Translations under genes and position numbers: made by a program | The notes under the pieces: model-generated | Databases searched by the model: none | What the model saw: only the letters and a program-made list of their open reading frames with translations | What the model was told of the DNA's origin: nothing | From: Bufo bufo | Taxonomy: Eukaryota; Chordata; Amphibia; Anura; Bufonidae | Length of the DNA stretch: 64,000 nt | Assembly (NCBI RefSeq): GCF_905171765.1 | Contig: NC_053392.1 | Coordinates: 108,132,821 to 108,196,820, forward strand | Direction: 5' to 3' | In this document: positions 55,838 to 64,000 of the stretch, one piece after another | Layout of the letters: each line of letters begins with the position of its first letter | How positions within the stretch are numbered: the first letter of the stretch is position 1

Positions 55838-56130
55838 GTTATGGGGGTCATTCACTAATCTAAAATATGCCTAAATTAGGCGTATTTCAAGCACAGATGG
55901 CAGCACAATGTTTAGTTACACCGCTATCTGTGACTTTTCCCCACTCATGCCAGGTCTAAAATTGTGTTTTAGGCGTAGGAAAAAGGTCTAAATGTAAGAC
56001 AGCTTGGAAGCTCTCTAACATTTAGAACTGGCGCTGGATGTGCCGAATTTATGGAGAGGCCTGAGCCTCTTCATAACTTCAGCGGATCCTCCGTCAGCTA
56101 CAATGGTCTTAATAAATGTGCCCCTATATA
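55838..56130. repeat. MITE-like repeat in intron 3
   Basis: 'CATTCACTAATCTAAAATATGCCTAAATTAGGC' (start) and 'GGTCTTAATAAATGTGCCCC' (end) recur with related sequence at 60205-60550. Middle parts share 'CAGGTCTAAAATTGTG'. Confidence 0.65.
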
Positions 56131-56345
56131 CTCTGTAACTCTGTAGCCAATATCAACACAGTGAAGTACAGAAGTACAGATGTAGCAATTGTTAACTTAA
56201 ATGCAGCAAGTAAGAAATGGCAGCAGACTTTACCTTGACCTTAAAGGGCATTTCTCAGCAGATTTGTATCCATGAAACTGGCTGACCTGTTACATGTGTG
56301 TTTGGTGCCTGAAGGCATCTGTGTTGGTCCCATGTTCATATGTGC

Positions 56346-57266
56346 AACCAATAAAAGATATATGGATCTAATTAAATCACGAATCACAACTCCAACAACA
56401 TGACTTTATACAAAATCACTGATGTTTATTGGTACAAATAGAGTTGCGACCAACTGGCCACACAGACATTAAGAACACTTAAAATTAGGGATGTCCCGAT
56501 ACCATTTTTTTAAGACCGAGTACGAGTACCGATACTTTTATTTAAGTACTCACCGATACCAATTACCGATTCCAATTATAACAGCGGCACAGTTGCTGAT
56601 AGCAATGAAAAAAATTAAAGCTGGAATTTGGTTGCTATGGACAACTGCTTTACTTTTCCTTTGTACAAGGGTTAATAAATTAATAAATGGGCATATAACA
56701 GTGCTTCCCAACCAATGTGCCTCCAGCTGTTACAAAACTACTACTCCCAGCATGCCCGCACAGCTTTTGGCTGTGCGGGCATGCTGGGGAGGTGTAGTTT
56801 TGCAACAGCTGGAGGCACACTGGTTGGGGATCACTATTATCTGCCCATTGCCAATGGATTAAGGACACATTGACGAGGGGGCAGAGTATCAGAACTCCTC
56901 ACCTGTATAGTAGGGAATCACTTGCATCGTGTACTGTGGCGCACGAACCGCGTACGCGGTCGCAGCGATGACGTAGGACGGCCGCGCTCAACAGAGCACA
57001 GGGCGTCCCACGTCAGAGCCAAGACCGCGTCAGCGCGCCCGCGGCCGCGCAGAGGGACGCGCGCACTACGAGCTCCATATTAGGTGAGGGAAGATCACTA
57101 TCATACGTCCTGTCTCCATCATTGTGTCCATTATCCTAAATCTTACATACACATGTTTATAAGCACAGTGTTTCCCTGCATGAGTAATACTTAGTTAACC
57201 AGATAATTCTAAGGATACATGTTAATATAGAGCTGCATAATTACTAACAATAGAATACATCTATTT
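56346..57266. mobile_element. Unclassified insertion (921 bp) with 11-bp duplication and a CpG-rich segment
   Basis: TTCATATGTGC (56335-56345) recurs at 57267-57277. The insert has an end-like AGGGATGTCCCGATACCA at about 56488 (hAT-MITE-like), a short palindromic element at 56699-56835, and a dense CpG block at about 56935-57070 (CGCGTACGCGGTCGCAGCG, GCGCCCGCGGCCGCGC). No coding sequence is recognised. Its composite make-up suggests a source copy that already carried other insertions. Confidence 0.65.
56699..56835. repeat. Short perfect-hairpin hAT-like MITE
   Basis: CAGTGCTTCCCAACCA, GTGCCTCCAGCTGTT and CCCAGCATGCCCGCACAGC are mirrored by the second half. About 137 bp in all; target duplication not clear. 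Confidence 0.75.
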
Positions 57267-57626
57267 TTCATATGTGCCCAGATTGCTGAGAAAAATGATG
57301 TTTTAATATATGCTAATGAGCCTCTTGGAGCAACGGGGGTGTTGCCATTACTCCTGGAGGCTCTGCTCTCTCTGTAACTGCATCGCCCTCTCCACTTTGA
57401 TTGATAAGGCCAGGTGTGATGATGTTTTCAGTGCCTGGTCCTGTCAATCAAGTTGCAGAGGGCACAGCAGGTACAAATCTGCTGTCAGATTCCATTTAAT
57501 GGGTTAAGTGGTTAAGAGTTCTGTATCTGTTACTTTTTGACTCACCAGCTCGATATGCATTGGACTTTGTGAGGAGATGACACCTCATGTGATCCTAACA
57601 CCAGATATTTTGTCCTTGTTTTGTAG

Positions 57627-57737
57627 ATACACCTTTGGTTCTGCTCTGTTTGTCGGATGGGTTGCTGGTGGTGTTTCAGTAATTGGTGGAGTCATGATGT
57701 GCATAGCATGTCGAGGTCTAATGCCTGAAGAAACCAA
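57627..57737 (+). CDS. cldn18: Claudin-18 exon 4 (TM4)
   Basis: 111 nt, with acceptor TTTTGTAG|ATACAC and a strong donor CCAA|GTAAGT. It encodes YTFGSALFVGWVAGGVSVIGGVMMCIACRG (fourth helix) and MPEET. TM4 is nearly the same as in human claudin-18. The exon enters in phase 2, completing the AGA Arg codon, and leaves in phase 2, splitting the Asn codon. Confidence 0.96.
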
Positions 57738-58454
57738 GTAAGTCAACTTCATTTTTCCTAACAGCAAATTACAGAAAGGTCTTATTCAGATAAATGTCTT
57801 ACACCCATGTTTAATGAGGACCCGTCAGCTCTCCTCACTGTTTCTGTACAAAATTGTATCCTCCCTGAAATATCACTTCTGAAGCATCTTTTCTTAGAAC
57901 TCTGAATTGTTCTGTTCCTCTGTTATATTCGGTGGTTTTAGGCTGTATGTGCTTAACTACTTATAAATGATTCTCCGATTGCTGCTTAGGTGACCCAATA
58001 TTTAGTGAAACTGAGCAAAGTGAGATATACCGTACGTGGACACCTCTCACACAGGGCTGATCTTATAGAGAATGAGGGCCTTTTATCATTTAAAACAGTT
58101 TTGACTTTACATATATTGCCATATACTGCCAAGATAATAATGCCATATGCAGTCCATATAAAACGCCCATAAGTGCCCAAATAAAACTTTCAAGTTTGAT
58201 GAGCCCACATAATACTGCAACTGAAATCCCAAATAATATTACCATACAACAGCAAATAACCAGAGATGCTAAATAAATAAGGGTCTTAAACAATTGCTCA
58301 CTTTTCAACTCTCTAAAACAAGCCTTGATCTTACATCTATTTGGGAAAAATCCAGATGGGAAGAAAATTGTGGCAATAAATATAGCAATGAAAATGAATG
58401 TATCTCTAACGTAATGAATGGTGCTTATCCTTCAATAATCTCTCCTTTCTGTAG

Positions 58455-58602
58455 TTACAAAGCTGTTTCCTACCATGTGTCTGCCAAAAGTGCTGGCTAC
58501 AAGACATCAGCTTATGAAGACAAGAGCAAGAAATCCATTTACAATGAGTCTCGGCGCAGCGAGGATGTCAAGAGCTACCCTTCAAAATATGATTATGTGT
58601 AA
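58455..58602 (+). CDS. cldn18: Claudin-18 exon 5 (cytoplasmic tail, stop)
   Basis: 148 nt including TAA at 58600-58602; the acceptor is CTTTCTGTAG|TTACAA. It encodes the intracellular tail NYKAVSYHVSAKSAGYKTSA, then EDKSKKSIYNESRRSEDVKS and the end YPSKYDYV. DYV-COOH is the PDZ ligand by which claudins bind ZO scaffold proteins. The tail is about 8 residues shorter than in human in its variable middle part. Basic and Ser/Tyr-rich runs could be phosphorylation sites (inference). Confidence 0.96.
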
Positions 58603-58639
58603 CTTTTAGAATGACCCCCATTTATCGATAGCGACATCA

Positions 58640-59013
58640 CGTGTAAAGGCGGGTTTACACCTTACAATGTAGCAGCCCATTGTCAGGAAGGAAGCGTTCC
58701 TTCCCGACAATCGGCTGCTCGTTCGGTGAAGGAGACCGCTGCATTTACACGAAGCGATCACCTTCCCAGTATAAGGACGACGGATCGCTATTGTGATCGC
58801 TCATCCCCATACAGCTTTACTGTTTAGATCACACGATCTGCTGCCCAGAAACGATAATCGGTGGTGCCTGCACGAAGGACAGGACCACCCAATTAACGAA
58901 CGTTTTGCTCATGCATTGGGTGATCGGCAGCACATTTGCACGGGCAGATTGTTGGGAACAAGCGTTCGCAGGAACATTCATTCCCGATGATCTGCCCGTA
59001 AATCCACCTTAAG
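58640..59013. repeat. PIF/Harbinger-like MITE in the 3' region
   Basis: AAGGCGGGTTTACACCTTA at the left and CCCGTAAATCCACCTTA at the right are approximate inverted ends. Related to 40992-41311 ('AAGCGTTCCTTCCCGACAAT'). It lies within the likely cldn18 3' UTR. Confidence 0.65.
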
Positions 59014-59089
59014 ATGCAAATTTAAAAAGTCCTGTACGCAGCAGCATCATCCTGCGATACGAGATAAGAATTTTTTTATTTGCCTTTAA

Positions 59090-59393
59090 GGCCTCATGCA
59101 CACGACCGTGACGTTTTTTGCGGTCTGCAAACCGTGAATCTTCAAAAAATGGAAGCCTCCCATGTGCCTTCCGCAATTTGCGGAACGGAACGGGCGGCCC
59201 ATTGTAGAAATGCCTATTCTTGTCCACAAAACGGACAAGAATAGGACATGCTATATTTTTTGGGTGGGGCCTCGGAACGGAACAACGGATGCGGACAGCA
59301 CACGGAGTGCCCCATTGAAGTGAATGAGTCTGCATCCGAGCCACAAACTGCGGCTCGGCTGCGGACCATAACTACGGTCATGTGCATGAGGCC
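59090..59393. repeat. PIF/Harbinger-type MITE (304 bp) in the 3' region
   Basis: GGCCTCATGCACACGACCGT is mirrored at the right end (ACGGTCATGTGCATGAGGCC), with TAA at 59087-59089 and 59394-59396. Related internally to 31653-31949. Confidence 0.88.
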
Positions 59394-59616
59394 TAAGTCA
59401 GAATCTTGAATGTCACATCACATAAATTATCCCGAATTTAGTATAAAGATGGTATTTGTACATAATTTTTCTTAGCTGCATAAATAATTCCTGGTCCTGG
59501 TCTAGACCATCATAACTTTTTGCAATGTTACCTCACTGCACTGATCTCCTGTGTCATCTATTTTACTCATGTTAAACTGCCCCAATCACACTGTACAGTA
59601 GGTCACAAACACGTTT

Positions 59617-59997
59617 GACAAATTGTACCTTTTATTGGCTTGTCTGCTGCTCTGATGGTCCAGAAACAAACCTGGGCTCCTAAGTGTTCATAGATGATGC
59701 CTCCTTTTCTGCGCACATCACCACAGGGCCCAAGAATGCACCATACTATACCGACTGCGTGCAACGGCATCCATGAAGGTGTGGGATTTCAGGCTCAGAG
59801 GACGGTGACGTCAGGAGGATACTAAGCTGACTTACAGCCAGACAGTAACACCTTAGGCGGTCGTAGGGCCTGGGTACTTGCAACAGTAGACCACACCCAT
59901 GGACGCCTGTAAGCTCATTTGCATATGGCTTCAAAGTTTGTTTTTGGACCATCAGAGCAGCAGACAAAGCAATAAAAGGTACCATTTGTGAACAGTG
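59617..59997. repeat. Fold-back repeat in the 3' region
   Basis: 'ACAAATTGTACCTTTTATTG' and 'GTCTGCTGCTCTGATGGTCC' on the left pair with 'GGACCATCAGAGCAGCAGAC' and 'CAATAAAAGGTACCATTTGT' on the right. Arms of about 65 bp. Confidence 0.8.
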
Positions 59998-60204
59998 TTT
60001 GCCACCTGCAGTGAGATTTCAGCAGTTTTACATTAGTAACATACAAGTAGATGACAGACTCCCTATAAAGAGATGGGTAGAGTTAACATGTAACAGTATG
60101 GCATATGTATTTTTATTGGGGAGCTTAGATGAAGTTCATCTCTATGTATTTTTTTTTTACTATTGATATTGTTAGCTCTAAAATATATACAATAAACATA
60201 AAGG

Positions 60205-60550
60205 GGTATTAAATTAGGCATATTTCTGACACAGATTGTGGCTCAAGTTGAGCCGCAATCTGTGACTTTTCCCCGCTCACGCCAGGTCTAAAATTGTGGG
60301 CATGGCGTGGCCGGGGAAGGGGACAGGCCAGTAGGCCCGTCTCATTTACCATTTTCTACGTCTGTTTTAGGTGGAGAAAATGGTCTAATTGTAAGACAGC
60401 AAGGGAGCTGGCTTACATTTAGAAGTGGTGGAGGATATGTCGAAGTTATGGAGAGGCCGGCGCCTCTTCATAACTTCGGCGGATCCACCGCCAGGTTTAG
60501 GGGTTATTAAGACCGGCGTCTACAACGCTGGTCTTAATAAGTGTGCCCCA
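60205..60550. repeat. MITE-like repeat, relative of 55838-56130
   Basis: GGGGTATTAAATTAGGCATA at the start and GGTCTTAATAAGTGTGCCCC at the end; shares 'GCCAGGTCTAAAATTGTG' and 'CTTCATAACTTCGGCGGATC'-like parts with the intron 3 copy. Confidence 0.65.
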
Positions 60551-62745
60551 AAACATCTATATTTTTGGACTAGAAATAGAAGCTTCATAGAGATCTCTGG
60601 AGCTAAAGATCATTCTGCAAGCATAGCTAACCAGCTTTGCCAAAGCTGTGCAATAAAAAGCATTATGGTTTTGGGCTCTCCTGGATATAATAGCTTTATA
60701 AAGATGGTAGCTATCTGTATCTCAATAGCAAAGTTTAAGGTATCAGTCATATGTTCCAAATTCTTCATCTGAGTAATACTCCCGCATCGCTTACCAGCAT
60801 GTCACGTCATGTCATGGGCTGAAGCTTGACATTTAAAATGAATGTCCACCTTTAAACATGTGTTCCTTTTTGACCTTCATACTGTAGGTCCAATTTTTTT
60901 GTGCGTTTTTTATTTTTTATTTGTCTTAACGGAGCTCAGAGCTCTGAATCCTCATGACCATTGAGAGAGACACTGCAGATGGTTTCATGAAGCTCCCTCT
61001 AGTAGTGAAAATGGAAAGATAGTATTTTCTCATTTAACGTTTGTAGGAGAAGAAGCAGGGATTCATTTCTGAGCTCTGGCAAAAAAAAAATCGAACTTTC
61101 CTGAAAAATTAGTATAAAGTAAATTACCGCAGAATTTTAGATATACACATGAAATTATGTTCAAAGGTTGACATTCACTTTAAATTAGATTATATCTTGG
61201 AGGAGCTATCTGATACTAATATCATCATTTTAGAGGTTCTTAAGAAGATATATATTTAACTGCTACATCCTTAAATTTCCCATTCTGGCAAAACCAAGTG
61301 AATAAGTGGAGGCATATTACCATATGTGATATATATATATATACTCTAAAGTAGAGAGAGGTGTACATGCTAATACATAGAATACTGTTTCAATATATGT
61401 AAAGTCAGAAAACTTCAGTCCTATGAGATGCATCAATATTTTATGACTACTCATCCCCAAAGTGTTCAGCTTATCATTATTTTTTTCTTATATTTTTTTT
61501 TTTTGGGGGGGGGGGGGGGGTGCAGTTTTATTAAATTCTCAAAACTTCTATAAAGTTCCTATACATGAAAAAAAATATTCCTTCAAGTACAGGTGGTCAA
61601 ATCTATAAAGATGGAAATGCTGCAATGTACGTTTCAAGGCAGGGAAGGGAATTTTAAGAGGTTTTAGGAGTTTTCCAATGAAGTGGTTCACATTTAGGTA
61701 CCCTTTACATCTCTTTTCAGTTCCTTGCTGGTTTAACTTCTGCAGACTTTACTCCAGTGCATTTCTCCCAGTAAGTTAAAGAAGACATAAATTCTGATTT
61801 TACACACTGTCAGCGTACTATGAGATTTTATAGTAAAGCAGGAAAGGAGCATTGAGAAAACATTTCTATTGCATTTTGAAAGCAAAACACTGAGTTTTCT
61901 GGGGTTTTATTGCCATATACAATCAGCGAGTTGTGCCAGTTTAAGCTTTTATGGAATATCAGTACAATTTAATTTGCAATTCTACTCCTCTTCTTTGAAT
62001 AAAGATGGATTTCATTTCAAAAAGCCCTGTACCTTTCTGTGTTCACATAAATATTGGAGAGGAGATAGCATTCTAAAGTATTTTCCATGCTCTTAATGTA
62101 GCTGTGGAAGAAAACAAAATTTGAACAATACCCCTTGACATTGCTCATTTATCTATTTGCAATTTGTTTGCATAAACTGCTTGGACTTATTTTTATAAGA
62201 AGGTAAAAATTATAGCAGTAAAAAATAGTTACTGGTAATAAAAATAAATACCCATAAGCAGTGAACAGGGTTTTTTTTAAACAGAAGAAATCTACATGGT
62301 TTGCCTCATCTTGACAACCGCTTAATTGATTAAAGCTGATCCGGTAGGTCAGGCTTCAAAAAAGTCTCCTAGGACCGGATCCAACCCTTTTCAAGCTCTT
62401 TAACAGCAAGAAGAGATTAGTAATGTTGACTGACAAAGTGATAGAATGCAACATATATGCTGATGGGTAAACGGATGGTAGCACAAAGAGCTTGTTTAAT
62501 AATACACTGTACTCTGATTCTTTTTAATTAGAAAACTGGTCCAAAAATGATCCCTTTTAGTGGTGGTTCCCTTCTGTCTTCTGACCTGTAAAACGGTGCC
62601 TGGCATTATTAGGGATTACCCTGAAAAAGAGCGAAAAAGTTTGGGATTCACTAGAATTCAAATGTTTGCAAAGTTTGTAACAAATTTGATATGTTTAGAA
62701 TTGATTCGCTCATCTCTAGTGGTATTGGCATTGTCTATGATGCAT

Positions 62746-62748
<3 letters not shown>
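60551..62748. other. Probable cldn18 3' UTR / downstream sequence
   Basis: No coding sequence. AT-rich with scattered simple repeats, including a T run followed by an 18-G run at about 61493-61520. An AATAAA-like TTGAATAAAGATGG lies near 61997. A fragment ATTGATTCGCTCATCTCTAG near 62700 is one end of the TAGAGATGAGCGAA hAT-MITE family. Confidence 0.4.

Positions 62749-62787
<39 letters not shown>
62749..62787. repeat. (TA)n microsatellite
   Basis: About 19 uninterrupted TA units. Likely polymorphic in length. Confidence 0.95.
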
Positions 62788-62790
<3 letters not shown>

Positions 62791-63007
62791 ACATATCACA
62801 TCACATTGTGTGGCATTTGAGAGGATCAAAAGATACATTTTATGTCTTTGCTTTTTATAGCTATTTTTAATGTTTCCGTAAACGTTTGTGTGACTACCTT
62901 ATCCAATATGTTTATCCCTGTATTATTAACTCTGTGTGTTTTCCTATACAAGTTTGTAGAAAATACCTTTTTTGTTATGCTTAGTTTACATTTGGTTATT
63001 ATATATC

Positions 63008-63013
63008 AATAAA
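63008..63013 (+). terminator. cldn18: Candidate poly(A) signal of cldn18
   Basis: AATAAA is followed about 18 nt later by a GU-rich stretch CGTGTCTGTTCTTTG (63031-63045), the classic cleavage layout. It would give a 3' UTR of about 4.4 kb. A nearer AATAAA at 60191-60196 lacks such a clear downstream element and would give 1.6 kb. Which one is used is not known. Confidence 0.45.
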
Positions 63014-63045
63014 TGTGAAAAAAATATCAGCGTGTCTGTTCTTTG

Positions 63046-64000
63046 CATTTATTATACTTTCTAGTTAGTAAAAGAAAACAAAGATTAACTTTCCAAATAC
63101 TTACTATTATTTACTTTATACTGAGCCTAAATTATTTCACATTTTCTTCTTCGGTCATGTCTAAAGCCACGTACAAAATCCTGTTTCCTGCTAGCAGAAT
63201 GCAGTGTATTGTGGGAGATGACAGCTACAGCAGTACTGTGACCTAGGATGTGAATGGACACAATATAAATGGAAACCAGTACCACTTAAGTCACATAGAG
63301 GAGTGAAAAGCTATCAAGCCTTTTCTTTAGGTGCTGCCATTTTATTTACAACTTAAAGGGGTTGTCTATTATGTCCAATTTTTTTTTGTTCTTTGTATGT
63401 TTCTAACTAAGCAAATGTAAGGGGTTTCTAATTCACTTACGTCATCTCCAGTGGCCCCGTTCTCCTAGTTAACTGAGGTCACAAGACCTGTGATGTCAGC
63501 TTCTTTCCCTGCTCTGATGACGTTCCATGCACAAGCCTGAGGGAGCAGGAGGAGCAGCTCAGCCTCTGTGCATGGAACCTCACAGTGATGGCTCTGCTGG
63601 CATGAGCAACAAGCCATGCCCCCTGCACTGCCCGATCTGCTGGCTATGGCCCATGAACTGCCTGATCTGCTGTCTGAGCTGTCTGCCCTGTGTCTACCCT
63701 CCCACTGGATTCTTTGGTAAAATTTAACCCCTTCTACTGTCAGCAGCACAGACTCACGTCAGGAGGCTCTGCCTTAGGTACTGAGCAGCTGCAGGGTTTC
63801 CTCTTCTCCAGAGATAAATGCTGCGCACAGGATCCTTCCTCCCTCCTCACCCTGCAAACACAGAGCTGGCAAACACTGGAGGAGTTCTCTCCTTTGTACT
63901 CTTCTGCTACCTATAAGGAAGTGTCTCTACAGCATTGCACAAGAACAGGTAGGGGGGAGATACTGTGTGTATCAGCAGTGTCATTGTACTGTACTGCTGG
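63046..64000. other. Right flank, no gene identified
   Basis: A TTAA-MITE-like end (AAAGGGGTTGTCTATTATG) lies near 63355. From 63450 the sequence becomes richer in GC. ACAAGAACAG|GTAGGG near 63945 could be a donor of a non-coding exon of a neighbouring gene, but there is no supporting coding sequence. Confidence 0.3.

Larger units (their letters stand above)
56242..57503. mobile_element. TTAA-type MITE (family A), split by a 921-bp insertion
   Basis: Ends AAGGGCATTTCTCAGCAGAT and, mirrored, ATCTGCTGTCAGATTCCATTT match family A (652-1008, 32613-33747). The middle is separated by 56346-57266, after which family A resumes at 'CCCAGATTGCTGAGAAAAAT'. Confidence 0.8.
26190..58602 (+). other. cldn18: Claudin-18 gene (coding extent, two alternative first exons)
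   Basis: Either first exon (220 nt) plus exons 2-5 (165, 139, 111, 148 nt) gives 783 nt, 260 residues plus stop, against 261 in the human protein. Junction phases are 1, 1, 2 (AG|A) and 2 (AA|T), and each acceptor and donor has AG/GT. Claudin-18 is a four-pass tight-junction protein that restricts paracellular ion (H+, Na+) flow in lung and stomach epithelium of mammals. Two first exons with separate promoters are a known feature of the gene. The introns are 27.0, 2.3, 1.9 and 0.7 kb (from exon 1a) and carry most of the transposons in the right half of the window. Confidence 0.97.

Noticed and set aside
63465..63749. Overlapping Cys- and Ser-rich open frames at the right edge
   Set aside because: Both strands are open over the same segment with no domain; more likely chance in a GC-richer region.
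1..64000. tRNA, rRNA or snRNA genes
   Set aside because: None recognised by eye on either strand; a covariance-model scan would be needed to exclude degraded copies.

Overview
This is vertebrate nuclear DNA, most likely from an amphibian and probably a frog or toad. The evidence is one spliced claudin gene spread over more than 32 kb, set in introns and flanks full of nested transposons of kinds common in anuran genomes: CR1 LINE, Penelope-like element, Ty3/Gypsy chromovirus, Tc1, hAT, TTAA-type and PIF/Harbinger-type MITEs. The species assignment is inference. No bacterial genes, CRISPR array, rRNA or tRNA were recognised.

The host gene is claudin-18 (cldn18), plus strand. Two alternative first coding exons (26190-26409 and 38869-39088, each exactly 220 nt and ending in phase 1) can each join shared exons 2 (53157-53321), 3 (55587-55725), 4 (57627-57737) and 5 (58455-58602). 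Every junction has an AG acceptor and GT donor in the right phase, giving a 260-residue four-pass claudin with a W-GLW-C-C first loop and a C-terminal DYV PDZ ligand. In mammals the two claudin-18 first exons give lung and stomach isoforms; here exon 1a resembles the stomach type in the first loop and exon 1b the lung type.

Upstream (1-26 kb) is a transposon graveyard: a broken Tc1 (1243-2292); a degraded Penelope-like element with inverted flanks (2302-7870) carrying two later insertions; a CR1 3' fragment (8331-8880); a hAT-type MITE (9750-12254) containing a Tc1 with an open 340-aa transposase whose catalytic Glu is Lys (10230-11842); and a nearly full-length CR1 (about 15938-25140) with a young Gypsy chromovirus (16511-21815) inside its ORF1.

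Intron 1 (26.4-53.1 kb) holds many palindromic MITEs (several nested), a solo LTR, and a 9.85-kb hAT element (43274-53122) that itself contains a 3.6-kb TTAA element. The hAT ends 34 bp before exon 2. Its 8-bp target-site duplication, CTATTAAC, lies where the branch point of exon 2 is expected. Introns 2-4 and the 3' region carry further MITEs. A convincing poly(A) signal lies at 63008-63013.

Target-site duplications give a relative order of insertion: Gypsy after CR1, LTR-like element after Penelope, Tc1 after hAT MITE, TTAA element after hAT, solo LTR after TTAA MITE.
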